From positions 744,001 to 808,000 of the forward strand of contig CAWEWR010000007.1 in assembly GCA_963812675.1 (NCBI GenBank): 64,000 nt of DNA, read 5' to 3'. The notes under the pieces were generated by a model. That model did not search any database. It saw only the letters and a list, made by a program, of their open reading frames with translations, and was not told where the DNA came from. Made by a program: the position numbers and the translations under genes. Source of the DNA: AP-15 sp963812675. GTDB taxonomy: Bacteria > Pseudomonadota > Alphaproteobacteria > ATCC43930 > CGMCC-115725. Positions 34,758 through 43,887 of the stretch are shown piece after piece; the stretch's first letter is position 1, and every line of letters starts with the position of its first letter.

Positions 34758-35507
34758 TCAGGCGCCGAGCCGCGCCATCACGTCTTCGGCCACTTCGAAA
34801 TTGGCATAGACGTTCTGGACATCGTCGCTGTCCTCGAGCGCCTCGAGCAGCTTGAATAGACCCGTCGCGGTTTCCTCGTCGATTTCCGAAGCGGTTCTCG
34901 GACGCCAGACGAGGCGCGCCGAACCGGCCGGCCCGAATCGGTTCTCGAGCGCATCGCGCACCGCGTTCAAATCCTCCGGCGCGCAGGTCACCAAATGCTG
35001 CTCTGAGTCGCTCTCGATGTCCCTTGCCCCGGCGTCGATCGCAGCTTCGAACATATCATCGGCGCCGGCGGTGGCCGCCGGATACGAGATTTCGCCGACC
35101 CGGTCGAACATAAAGCTGACGCTGTTGGTTTCCCCCAAGGCTCCCCCTGATTTGGTAAAAGCGGCGCGCACCTCGCTCGCCGTACGGTTGCGATTGTCGG
35201 TCAGCGCCTCGACGATGACCGCGACCCCACCCGGACCATAACCCTCGTAACGCACTTCTTCGTAAGCCTCGTCCGCGCCGCCCCCCGAGCCGCGCTTGAT
35301 GGCCCGATCCACCGTATCCTTCGGCATGTTGGCCTGACGGGCCGCGAGAACAGCCGCGCGCAGCCGCGGGTTGGCGGCCGGGTCGGACAGCCCGGTGCGA
35401 GCGGCGGTCGTGAGTTCCCGGATGATCTTGGTGAAGACCTTGGCGCGCTTTTTGTCCTGCGCGCCCTTCCGGTACATGATGTTCTTGAATTGCGAATGGC
35501 CAGCCAT
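34758..35507 (-). CDS. yebC: YebC/PmpR family protein (TACO1-like)
   Basis: 249 residues, full length, starting MAGHSQFKNIMYRKGAQDKKRAKVF. It is followed by the conserved NPRLRAAVLAARQANMPKDTVDRAIKRG and GPGGVAVIVEALTDNRNRTASEVR. Members act as regulators or relieve ribosome stalling on polyproline-like sequences. Position beside ruvC is the common arrangement, which supports the name but not a specific role. Confidence 0.95.
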   Translation of the reverse strand: MAGHSQFKNIMYRKGAQDKKRAKVFTKIIRELTTAARTGLSDPAANPRLRAAVLAARQANMPKDTVDRAIKRGSGGGADEAYEEVRYEGYGPGGVAVIVEALTDNRNRTASEVRAAFTKSGGALGETNSVSFMFDRVGEISYPAATAGADDMFEAAIDAGARDIESDSEQHLVTCAPEDLNAVRDALENRFGPAGSARLVWRPRTASEIDEETATGLFKLLEALEDSDDVQNVYANFEVAEDVMARLGA

Positions 35508-35652
35508 CGATCTCCGCGCCGCTCTCCGTCGGCATCAGGGCCGGAAATGCTCGGCGCGGCGTGGCTAACAATCCAATATGGCAGCATTGCGGCGCCTCGG
35601 ATCGCCGCAAAATATAGCCTGTGTTTGAGCTGGAGCGGTTGCGGGAGGAGAC

Positions 35653-35850
35653 ATGCAGCAGGGTCGAGGGGGCATGGGGAGCCATAAGCACGGGGTCTCC
35701 GGCCATGCCACGCAGAGCCCGCGGCTTCGGCTCAGCACGAAGCTCGCCGCCGAACGCGGCGAGTATGACAGCGCGTCACCGAAGGGGCGAAAGCCCCTCG
35801 AATTCAAGACGGTGCAAGAAGCGCTGAGGGCGAAGCGCAAGCCACGCTAG
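35653..35850 (+). CDS. Small basic hypothetical protein
   Basis: 65 residues, net positive, with C-terminal FKTVQEALRAKRKPR. GGGAGGAG lies immediately upstream of the ATG and the codons show the strong GC third-base bias of neighbouring genes, both favouring a real gene. No family recognised. It is divergent from yebC and stands 112 bases before the next gene. Confidence 0.55.
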   Translation: MQQGRGGMGSHKHGVSGHATQSPRLRLSTKLAAERGEYDSASPKGRKPLEFKTVQEALRAKRKPR

Positions 35851-35962
35851 GAGCTTCCGCCACAGAAAACGCCGCGGGTCGATGCAGCGGTTGGCAATCG
35901 GGTGTGTTGACCAAGGAGGCGGGACGGCCTCCCGGTCGACCCGATATGAAAGGAGCATCGCT

Positions 35963-36283
35963 ATGTATCTGGCCCGGTTTTGCTATGACGTGCTGCCGAT
36001 CAACCGCCAGCGCGCAATCGACTTCATCCGCCGCGAGGTCGAGGCGGCCCGCGCCAAAAGCCTGAATGCCCGGCTGCTCGTGCCGCTGACGCGCGGTCAC
36101 GGGGAGGGAGCCGCCCTGCAATTCGAGGTCGAGCTGACGAATCTCGATCAGCTCGACCAGTTCCGCAGCCGCGGCGTCGGGTCGTCACAAGAGACCGGCG
36201 ACTGGATGCACGCCTTCAGTGAAATCCTGACCTCGCCTCCGTGCGTCGAGATTCTGCGCATCGAGGACGCGAAGGCCGCCTGA
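35963..36283 (+). CDS. Hypothetical dimeric alpha-beta barrel-like protein
   Basis: 106 residues beginning MYLARFCYDVLPINRQRAIDF. The strand-helix pattern (an ARFCYDV strand, a helix rich in Arg, then FEVELTNLDQLDQFR) resembles small NIPSNAP/ABM-type ferredoxin-fold proteins. The AAAGGAG site decides the start over a longer upstream frame. Neighbours are oxidoreductases, so a catabolic accessory role is possible. No catalytic residue can be assigned. Confidence 0.65.
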   Translation: MYLARFCYDVLPINRQRAIDFIRREVEAARAKSLNARLLVPLTRGHGEGAALQFEVELTNLDQLDQFRSRGVGSSQETGDWMHAFSEILTSPPCVEILRIEDAKAA

Positions 36284-36314
36284 CCGGTAGGGACCTGGGG
36301 CGGGCCTACTTCCC

Positions 36315-36396
36315 GTCATTCCCGCGAAAGCGGGAATCCAGGGCTGGAGAGGCTGCAGCGGTTGTCCCTGGACCCCCGCTTTCCGCGGGGGCGACG
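36315..36396. repeat. REP-like inverted repeat (GTCATTCCCGCGAAAGCGGG type)
   Basis: Left arm GTCATTCCCGCGAAAGCGGG and onward to CCAGGG (36315-36343). Right arm CCCTGGACCCCCGC to GCGACG (36366-36396). Each arm also folds on itself (CCCGC GAAA GCGGG). This is a very common proteobacterial intergenic repeat. It sits between convergent genes and may end transcription from both sides. Confidence 0.8.
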
Positions 36397-36418
36397 ATAA
36401 TGCGTCCGGGTCAGGCTC

Positions 36419-37465
36419 TTACCAGCTGGTGTCGAAGCCTTCGAAGTGGTGCGGGATGCGGCGGATATCGGCCACGAGCTCGCGCTGGAGCCCGGCGGGG
36501 GTGCCGGCCGGGAAGTTCAGCTCGATGGCATCGGCGAGACCGCCGTACCGTGCCTCGATCGCCGCGGCGATCTCGGTATAGGTGCCGCAGGCGGCGAAGA
36601 TGCGTACGACGTCGTCGGTGATCTCCGCCGGCATGTCGCTCCACCGGCCGGCGACCGACATGGCGTGCAGTTTCGCCCCGACCTCCTCGAGACCGTGCAA
36701 GCCGAGGATCGGCGCATAGGTGCGGGTCGAGGAATAGATCGCGATGCGCCGGCGCGCCCACTCCATGCCCTCGGCAACGGTTTGCGCATCGCTCCCGGTC
36801 ACCACGAACCCGCCGCCAAAGACATCGAAACTGCTCCGGCTTCCCCCGCTGCGCTCCATGCCCTCTAAAAGGCGTGGCAGTGCCACTTCTTCGAGATAGC
36901 GGCGCGAGCACAGAGGATGGAGCCGCACCCCGTCGCACACTTCGCCGGCGACCCGCAGCATCGCCTCGCCGACCGCGGCAATCGTGACCGGCACCATCGG
37001 CAATCCCGTCGGTTCCGGCGAGAAATCCGGGGTCATCAGGGTCAGCTGGTAATGCTCGCCCCGGTAATCGAGCTTGCCGCCGGTTTCCCAGCACCGCCAT
37101 ACCGCACGCAGCGCCCGGACGTAGTCGCGCAGCCGCGGCGCCGGCGCGCTCCACGGGATGCCGAAGCGCCGCTCGTTGTGGCCTTTGACCTGGCTGCCGA
37201 GCCCCAGCACGAATCGGCCGTTCGAATTGGCTTGCAGGTCCCAGACCTGGCTCGCCATCACCGTCGGGCTGCGCGGGAAGGCGACGGCGATCGATGGGGT
37301 GAGCTCGACGCGCTCGGTCGCGAGCGCGGCAACGGCGAGGGGCGTAAAGACATCATGTCCAAGTTCGACGGTCATCAGCGCGTCGAATCCCGCGGCTTCC
37401 GCCGCCGCGCCGAATGTCGCCGCCTCGCGCCAATGCCTCATCGGCAGCATCGTGAAGACACGCAT
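36419..37465 (-). CDS. LLM class flavin/F420-dependent oxidoreductase
   Basis: 348 residues of the luciferase-like TIM barrel. Typical stretches are EAAGFDALMTVELGHDVFTPL, RVELTPSIAVAFPRSPTVMA, WDLQANSNGRFVLGLGSQVKGHNERRFG and the GLPMVPVTIAAVGEAMLRVAGEVCDGV block. The GRFVLGLGSQVKGH segment suits F420-binding members, but FMN is equally possible. GGGGAG precedes the ATG. It is divergent from the MetX-like hydrolase 76 bases away, so they may share control. Confidence 0.92.
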   Translation of the reverse strand: MRVFTMLPMRHWREAATFGAAAEAAGFDALMTVELGHDVFTPLAVAALATERVELTPSIAVAFPRSPTVMASQVWDLQANSNGRFVLGLGSQVKGHNERRFGIPWSAPAPRLRDYVRALRAVWRCWETGGKLDYRGEHYQLTLMTPDFSPEPTGLPMVPVTIAAVGEAMLRVAGEVCDGVRLHPLCSRRYLEEVALPRLLEGMERSGGSRSSFDVFGGGFVVTGSDAQTVAEGMEWARRRIAIYSSTRTYAPILGLHGLEEVGAKLHAMSVAGRWSDMPAEITDDVVRIFAACGTYTEIAAAIEARYGGLADAIELNFPAGTPAGLQRELVADIRRIPHHFEGFDTSW

Positions 37466-37541
37466 TCCGGTTCACTCCCCTCTTCGCCGCGAAAGCCGTA
37501 TCATCGCTGCTCAAGGCTCGCGGGCGAAACAGGAAGTGTGG

Positions 37542-38561
37542 ATGACTTTACCCGATCACCAAATCTTCGAGCTCGGCGACGTAGCGCTGCAATCCGGGCT
37601 GACGTTGCGGAGTGCGCAGCTCGCCTACAAGACGTACGGCCAGCTCGATGCCGCGCGCAGCAATGTGATCGTCTACCCGACCTCCTACGGCGCCCAGCAC
37701 TACGACACCGAGTGGCTGATCCGCCCGGGCCGCGCACTCGACCCGCAGCGCTATTTCATCATCATCCCGAACATGCTCGGCAACGGCCTGTCCTCTTCGC
37801 CGAGCAATGTCGGCCCGCCGCATGATCGCGGCCGCTTCCCGGGCGTGACGGCGGCCGACAACGTTCGCATGCAGCACCGTCTGCTAGCCGAGCAGCTCGG
37901 CATCGAGCGCGTCGCGCTCGTCTATGGCTGGTCGATGGGCGGCCAGCAGGCCTATCACTGGGCGGCGCTCTATCCCGAAATGGTGGAGCGGATCACCGTC
38001 GTCTGCGGTAGCGCGCGAACGGCGCCGCACAACCTGGTTTTCCTCGAAGGCATCAAATACGCGTTGATGGCCGACCCGGCATGGCGCGACGGCTATTTCA
38101 GCGAGCCGCCGGTGCGCGGATTGCGGGCAATGGGCCGGATCTACGCCGGCTGGGCTTTGAGCCAAGCCTTCTACCGGGAAGAGCTCTGGCGCACGGTCGG
38201 GTTTTCCTCGCTCGAGGATTTTCTGATCGCCGGCTGGGAGGCCAACTATCTGCGCCGCGACGCCGACAACCTGCTGGCGATGATCTGGACCTGGCAGCAC
38301 GCCGACATCAGCGCCAACGAGCTCTATGGGGGCGACCTGACCAAGGCGCTCGGCGCGATCTCGGCCGATGCGCTGATCATGCCGAGCACGACCGACCTCT
38401 ATTTCACGGTTGCCGACAACGAACACGAGGTTGCGCATATGCGCCGCGCCGAGCTGCGCCCGATCCCGTCGATCTGGGGCCACCGCGCCGGCAACCCGAC
38501 CCAGAACCCCGAGGACGACGACTTCATCGACCGCGCCGTCAAGGAACTGTTGCGCCGGTAG
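37542..38561 (+). CDS. Alpha/beta hydrolase, homoserine acetyltransferase (MetX)-like
   Basis: 339 residues, cytosolic. The nucleophile is Ser131 in YGWSMGGQQ, with Asp285 (STTDLYF) and His314 (WGHRAG) as partners. The spacing matches the exported homologue at 7577. The family is that of MetX, yet the residues around the acyl pocket and the lack of metW or metabolic neighbours argue against methionine synthesis. AGGAAG precedes the ATG. It pairs divergently with a luciferase-like enzyme and precedes an EthD-like gene, so a degradative hydrolase is likely. Confidence 0.88.
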   Translation: MTLPDHQIFELGDVALQSGLTLRSAQLAYKTYGQLDAARSNVIVYPTSYGAQHYDTEWLIRPGRALDPQRYFIIIPNMLGNGLSSSPSNVGPPHDRGRFPGVTAADNVRMQHRLLAEQLGIERVALVYGWSMGGQQAYHWAALYPEMVERITVVCGSARTAPHNLVFLEGIKYALMADPAWRDGYFSEPPVRGLRAMGRIYAGWALSQAFYREELWRTVGFSSLEDFLIAGWEANYLRRDADNLLAMIWTWQHADISANELYGGDLTKALGAISADALIMPSTTDLYFTVADNEHEVAHMRRAELRPIPSIWGHRAGNPTQNPEDDDFIDRAVKELLRR

Positions 38562-38650
38562 AGCGCCGGCTCCAGGCCGCTCACGCGCTGCTACGGATCG
38601 TGCGAGGAGCTATGTTGCTGACCTGTCTTCAATCGCAGGAGGAAACGATA

Positions 38651-38977
38651 GTGGGTACAGCTCATCTCGTGGTGCGCGCCGAGGTGCCGAACGAAGCAGA
38701 CCGCGCGCCGTTCGACCACTGGTACGCCACCGATCACCTGCCTTGGGCAATTCGGGTCTTTGGGGCGCGGCGCGGTTGGCGCTGCTGGAGCCGCACGGAC
38801 CCTCAGGTTCATTACGCGTTTTACGAATTCGTCAATGTCGATGAGGCGCGTGCGGCGACCGACCCGAACAGCATCGCGCCTCTCGTTGCCGATTTCGATC
38901 GCGTCTGGGGCAACCGGGTTGCGCGCCAGCGGGAGATCCTCGAAACCGTTCAAGAGGCAATGCCTTCGATATCTTAG
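38651..38977 (+). CDS. EthD-like small alpha-beta barrel protein
   Basis: 108 residues. The GTG start has a perfect AGGAGG eleven bases upstream. An ATG further up lacks one. The sequence HLVVRAEVPNEADRAPFDHWYATDHLPWA is the DHW/HL pattern of dimeric ferredoxin-like EthD proteins, which act in degradation or detoxification pathways. It lies 89 bases after the MetX-like gene on the same strand. Confidence 0.75.
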   Translation: MGTAHLVVRAEVPNEADRAPFDHWYATDHLPWAIRVFGARRGWRCWSRTDPQVHYAFYEFVNVDEARAATDPNSIAPLVADFDRVWGNRVARQREILETVQEAMPSIS

Positions 38978-39069
38978 CGGCCAATCTCTTAGACGCCGGC
39001 GCCCTAGATTATTCGCACGCAACCGGCCATAATTGCCTAAATAGTATTGCTATATTCATGAAGAAAATA

Positions 39070-39098
39070 TTGACAACACAGTGTGGTCGAGATATTCT
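39070..39098 (+). promoter_or_regulatory. Sigma70-like promoter overlapping an inverted repeat
   Basis: A perfect TTGACA at 39070-39075 and TATTCT at 39093-39098 (four of six consensus bases) are separated by 17 bases. GTCGAG/CTCGAC arms at 39086-39091 and 39097-39102 flank the -10 box and could be a repressor site. No coding gene starts within the next kilobase on this strand. Confidence 0.5.
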
Positions 39099-39180
39099 CG
39101 ACGGGCTTGGAAAGCGTGAAGGCCAGGCTTTAAACTCGCCGGCTTCGGTGCTGGTGTTGGTTATCGCCGTTTTGCAACGG

Positions 39181-39316
39181 AACAGCGGAAAACAGCGCGG
39201 GGAACAGCCAGTGCTTGGCTGTTCAGTGTTGTCATCGAACCGCCGGAGCACAGGATTTCTGCGGGCGACGAGACGTTGATGGCTGATAATTAGCTGTTGA
39301 GAACAGCAAAAACAGC
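39181..39316. repeat. Cluster of seven AACAGC motifs with hairpins
   Basis: Direct copies begin at 39181, 39191, 39203, 39302 and 39311. Inverted copies (GCTGTT) begin at 39218 and 39293. Two pairs make stems: GAACAGCCA/TGGCTGTTC (39202-39224, nine base pairs, five-base loop) and GCTGTT/AACAGC (39293-39307, three-base loop). The region would lie in a transcript from the promoter at 39070. Confidence 0.7.
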
Positions 39317-39532
39317 CAGCCCCGCGAGGCGGCCTCCGATGTGAGTACGTCTGAACCTGAGAGGTGCGCGGCAATTCGCGGCCCAGCGCCGCTTACGCTC
39401 CGCTGCCTCGTGCTACTATTTGGTGCAGGAGCGGGGGAAGAACCGGTCGTCCCGGCTAACCTAGCGATACTGCGTGATTTGCAGCATGTCGGCTCGCAAT
39501 AAACGCCACCACTTCGCAGGGAAAGCAAATCG

Positions 39533-40603
<1,071 letters not shown>

Positions 40604-40697
40604 AGCGCTGCTCCGGCGGGCATCCCTAGTATGCGCGATTAGACGCGTGGCGAGCCGCCGCGTAAACTGCGAGCAACAAACGTCGGAGGATCATCCC

Positions 40698-41540
40698 ATG
40701 GCCACACCGGAATTGCGCCGGCTCGGCAACGAACTCGGCACCGAGGCGGTTGGCGTCGACCTGTCGAAGCTCGACGATTCGACCTTCGCCTGGACCCAGC
40801 AGGCTTTTGCAGACCATCCGGTGCTGGTCTTCCGCAACCAGCGCCTCGGCGCTGGCGACATCGCCGCCTTTGGACGCCGGTTCGGGATTCCGCGCATCCA
40901 CTCGCTCGTCGGCTACCGCCACGAGGAGCATCCCGAAGTGTCGTGGCTGCGCAATGTCGACGCGGCGGGCAACGTCGATTGGTACGGGGTCAAGCGCGCG
41001 ACCGACTGGCATACCAACTCAACCTATGAGGAGGTGCCGCCGCTGCTCGCGATGCTGCACGCGCTGGAGGTTCCTTCGACCAAGGGCGGAACGATGTTTG
41101 CCGATATGTGCGCGGCCTACGATGCGCTGCCGCAGGCGATGAAGGACCGCCTCGCCGGTCTGATCGGCCTGCACGGCCGCACCGACGGCCCCGCCGGCGC
41201 CCGCCTCTACGATCCGGAAGAGGAAATGCGCCGGACCGACAAGAAGTATGTCGAGCAGCCGCGCCCGGCGGTGATCAACCACCCGGTGACCGGCCGCCCG
41301 ATCCTGTTTGTCAACCCGATGCACACGCACGGCTTCGAGGGCATGGGCCGCGACGAAGCCTGGGAGCTGATCGAGGAACTCGCTGCGCATGCGACGCAGG
41401 AGCGCTTCACCTATTACCATTCCTGGCAGGTCGGCGATCTGCTGATCTGGGACGAGCAGGCGACGATGCACCGCGGCGCCGGCGACTACCACCCCGAAGA
41501 GCGCCGCGTCATGCTGCGCACGATCGTCTACCCGAACTGA
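40698..41540 (+). CDS. TauD/TfdA-family protein with altered iron-binding motif
   Basis: 280 residues of the Fe(II)/2-oxoglutarate dioxygenase family. The proximal motif is WHTNSTYEEVPP, so His105 is present but the usual carboxylate position is Asn107. The distal His258 (MHRG) and the 2-oxoglutarate-binding Arg274 are kept. GGAGGA precedes the ATG. In the usual family this enzyme hydroxylates sulfonates or aryloxy acids. With Asn the metal affinity and reaction may differ. It ends seven bases from the convergent aldo/keto reductase. Confidence 0.9.
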   Translation: MATPELRRLGNELGTEAVGVDLSKLDDSTFAWTQQAFADHPVLVFRNQRLGAGDIAAFGRRFGIPRIHSLVGYRHEEHPEVSWLRNVDAAGNVDWYGVKRATDWHTNSTYEEVPPLLAMLHALEVPSTKGGTMFADMCAAYDALPQAMKDRLAGLIGLHGRTDGPAGARLYDPEEEMRRTDKKYVEQPRPAVINHPVTGRPILFVNPMHTHGFEGMGRDEAWELIEELAAHATQERFTYYHSWQVGDLLIWDEQATMHRGAGDYHPEERRVMLRTIVYPN

Positions 41541-41546
41541 AGGGGC

Positions 41547-42518
41547 CTAACTGCGGGGCCTGGAGAGATGCGGTGCGTCCAGCCCTACCCCGACCAGATG
41601 GCCGAATAGCGTCGCGAGTTGCCGGCGGTCGGCCTCGGGCAAGGGCGGTTTCAGGATCGAGGCGATGTTGGTGCGCAGATGCTTCGGGTCGCCGGTGCCG
41701 AACAGCACGACGTCGACGCCGGGCTCGTGCCGCACAAAACGATAGGCGGCATCCGGCACCGTGCTGGCGCCGCCTTCATGGATCAGAAAGCCCAGCGGAT
41801 CCGGCGTTTCGGCGAGCCATTGCGGGATCTCCGCGGCGGCCGCCAGATCGCGCATCGTGGCGCGCAGGCGGTCGGGCCGCGAGAAGATGTTGCGCACCGC
41901 GAACATCAGTAAGGTGCCCACCCGGTTGGCCCGGGTCAGCGGAAAGACGCAGTCGCGGGCATTCTGATGCATCATGTGAAACCCGAGCATGACCACCTCC
42001 CAAACCCTGTCCTGCGCCGCCCGGTGGAGAACCTGGTGCTGGGGATCGTGCGGCGCGGTCTCGGTAATGCCGAGATGGTGGAACTTGCCTTTCGCCTTCT
42101 CCCTCAACAGCACCGGCGCCAAGTCGTTGAGCGCATGATCGTAGGCGCTCAGGGGCACCCCATGCAGTTGATAGATGTCGATGTAGTCGGTATCGAGCTG
42201 CCGCAGCGACTTATCAAGGCTGGCGACAATGCCCTGCGGCGTCGAATGGGGGTTGCTGAAGCTGAACGGCGCCTTGGTGCAGATTACGACTTCGTCGCGC
42301 CGGACCGATTTGATCGCCTTGCCCAGCACCTCCTCGGTGCCGTACGCCGCGGCGGTATCGAACAGATTGACCCCGAGCTCCAGCGCCTGGCGGACGATCG
42401 CGATCGCGTCGGCTTCGCTCCTGCCCTGCGCCAGCCCCAGCTGGCTGAACCCGCCGCAGCCGAGCCCAGCGACGCCGACCCGCAACCCGGTGTTGCCGAG
42501 CGTGGTGTATTCCATCAT
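41547..42518 (-). CDS. Aldo/keto reductase family protein
   Basis: 323 residues of the NADPH-dependent TIM-barrel family. The tetrad is visible as Asp54, Tyr59, Lys82 and His119. The N-terminal LGNTGLRVGVAGLGCGGF is standard. The pattern resembles L-fucose/galactose dehydrogenase-like and YajO-type members. Substrate unknown. It is divergent from the first alpha-hydroxy-acid oxidase gene 141 bases away. Confidence 0.92.
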   Translation of the reverse strand: MMEYTTLGNTGLRVGVAGLGCGGFSQLGLAQGRSEADAIAIVRQALELGVNLFDTAAAYGTEEVLGKAIKSVRRDEVVICTKAPFSFSNPHSTPQGIVASLDKSLRQLDTDYIDIYQLHGVPLSAYDHALNDLAPVLLREKAKGKFHHLGITETAPHDPQHQVLHRAAQDRVWEVVMLGFHMMHQNARDCVFPLTRANRVGTLLMFAVRNIFSRPDRLRATMRDLAAAAEIPQWLAETPDPLGFLIHEGGASTVPDAAYRFVRHEPGVDVVLFGTGDPKHLRTNIASILKPPLPEADRRQLATLFGHLVGVGLDAPHLSRPRS

Positions 42519-42659
42519 TCACCTGCCGTCTGTTTCCGCCGCCTCGAGGTGTAAATCGTGCACAGCTCAGCCCCGCTCCGCTGGGGATTGTCGAGTGGTG
42601 CAAAAATACGCAATGTTGCCGAGCCGCACCTTGCCGCGCGTCGAGGAGATCACACGAGC

Positions 42660-43853
42660 ATGAGGATCGACCAAGCTGTCAATATCGAAGATCTGCACCG
42701 CATGGCCAAGCGGCGGCTGCCGAAAATAGCCTTCGATTTCATCGAAGGAGGGCTCGAGGACGAGCGCGGGCTGGAGCGCAACACCTCCGCATCCCACAAG
42801 CATCAATTATTGCCGCGATATTTGGTCGACGTCTCGAAGCGCGACCAGTCGGCGACCCTGTTCGGCCGCACCTATGCGAGCCCGTTCGGCATTTCGCCGA
42901 CCGGCGGGGCCAGTCTCTTTCGTGATGGTGCCGACCTGATGCTGGCAGAGGCCGCGGCCGATGCAAACATCCCCTACATTATGTCGGGCGCCAGCAACGC
43001 GTCGATCGAGGCGGCGGCGAAGGTCGCGCCCAACAATGCCTGGTACCAGCTCTATGCGCCGCGCGATCCTCAGGTTTGCTCCGATCTGATCCGGCGGACC
43101 GCGGATGCCGGGCTCGGCGCCTTGGTGCTGACCGTCGACACACCTGTCGGTGCCAAGCGCGAGCGCAACATCCGCAACGGCTTTGCCAATGTCCGCGGCG
43201 GATTGTTTCAGGCCTTGAGCCTGAAGCCCTCGATCCTGCTCGAAGCGCTGACCCATCCCGGCTGGATTGTCGAATATCTGCGCCGCGGCGGCGGAACGCC
43301 GATGCTGCAGAATTGGCAGCCTTATGCACCCCCCGGGTCGGATGCCGAGGCGGTGTACAAGGTTTCCAGCATATTGCGGCCGTTCAACGCCCAGACTTGG
43401 CGCGATCTCGAGAATTATCGTCGGTTGTTCCCGCGCAATCTCGTCGTCAAGGGGATCATGGATCCGCGGGACGCGTTGCGCGCCGCCGAGGTCGGTTGCG
43501 ACGGGATCATCGTCTCGAACCATGGCGGCCGCCAACTCGACCAGGCGCCGGCCTCGCTCGATGTCCTGCCGGCGATCCACGAGGCGGTCGGCGACAAGCT
43601 GACCGTGATGCTCGACAGCGGGGTGCGGCGCGGCGCCGACATCCTAATCGCGCTGTGTCTGGGCGCTCGCTTCTGCTTCATGGGGCGCCCGACGCTCTAT
43701 GGTGCCGCCGCCGGCGGGCTCCCCGGCGTCAAAAAGGCGATCGAGATCTTCGTCAACGAGATCGATCTCGTCATGGGTCAGATCGGCTGCCCGAGCCTCG
43801 ACCAGCTCGGCCCCGATTTCCTGTGGCGGGAGGACCGCGCGCGCAACGTATAA
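42660..43853 (+). CDS. FMN-dependent alpha-hydroxy-acid dehydrogenase (lactate/mandelate type), copy 1
   Basis: 397 residues. The catalytic base is His288 in SNHGGRQLDQAP, followed by the phosphate-binding DSGVRRGADI. The N-terminal IEDLHRMAKRRLPKIAFDFIEGG is typical of the family, and YVPR-like substrate residues are replaced by WYQLYAPRD. It oxidises an L-2-hydroxy acid to a 2-oxo acid. A GAGGAG site precedes the ATG. It is followed after 34 bases by a paralogue of identical length. Confidence 0.93.
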   Translation: MRIDQAVNIEDLHRMAKRRLPKIAFDFIEGGLEDERGLERNTSASHKHQLLPRYLVDVSKRDQSATLFGRTYASPFGISPTGGASLFRDGADLMLAEAAADANIPYIMSGASNASIEAAAKVAPNNAWYQLYAPRDPQVCSDLIRRTADAGLGALVLTVDTPVGAKRERNIRNGFANVRGGLFQALSLKPSILLEALTHPGWIVEYLRRGGGTPMLQNWQPYAPPGSDAEAVYKVSSILRPFNAQTWRDLENYRRLFPRNLVVKGIMDPRDALRAAEVGCDGIIVSNHGGRQLDQAPASLDVLPAIHEAVGDKLTVMLDSGVRRGADILIALCLGARFCFMGRPTLYGAAAGGLPGVKKAIEIFVNEIDLVMGQIGCPSLDQLGPDFLWREDRARNV

Positions 43854-43887
43854 TTGAGGGTCAATGCGCCGGAGAGAGGGCGGGACC

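Larger units (their letters stand above)
38978..39532. other. AT-rich intergenic region, no convincing protein gene
   Basis: 555 bases between the EthD-like gene and the end of purM. The section 39020-39110 is much richer in A/T than the rest of the window. It holds a sigma70-like promoter, a six-base inverted repeat and, beyond them, seven AACAGC motifs with two hairpins. A 73-codon frame from ATG 39058 has no ribosome site and looks unlike neighbouring proteins. Confidence 0.6.

Noticed and set aside
37542..38561. Calling this gene metX
   Set aside because: The fold and triad fit the family, but no methionine genes adjoin and the family contains many hydrolases of other function.
39058..39279. 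A 73-codon frame in the AT-rich gap starting MKKILTTQCGRD
   Set aside because: No ribosome site, its start precedes the promoter-like element, and it crosses the AACAGC hairpins.
39181..39316. A CRISPR array made from the AACAGC repeats
   Set aside because: Units are six bases, in both orientations and unevenly spaced. No cas genes are present.
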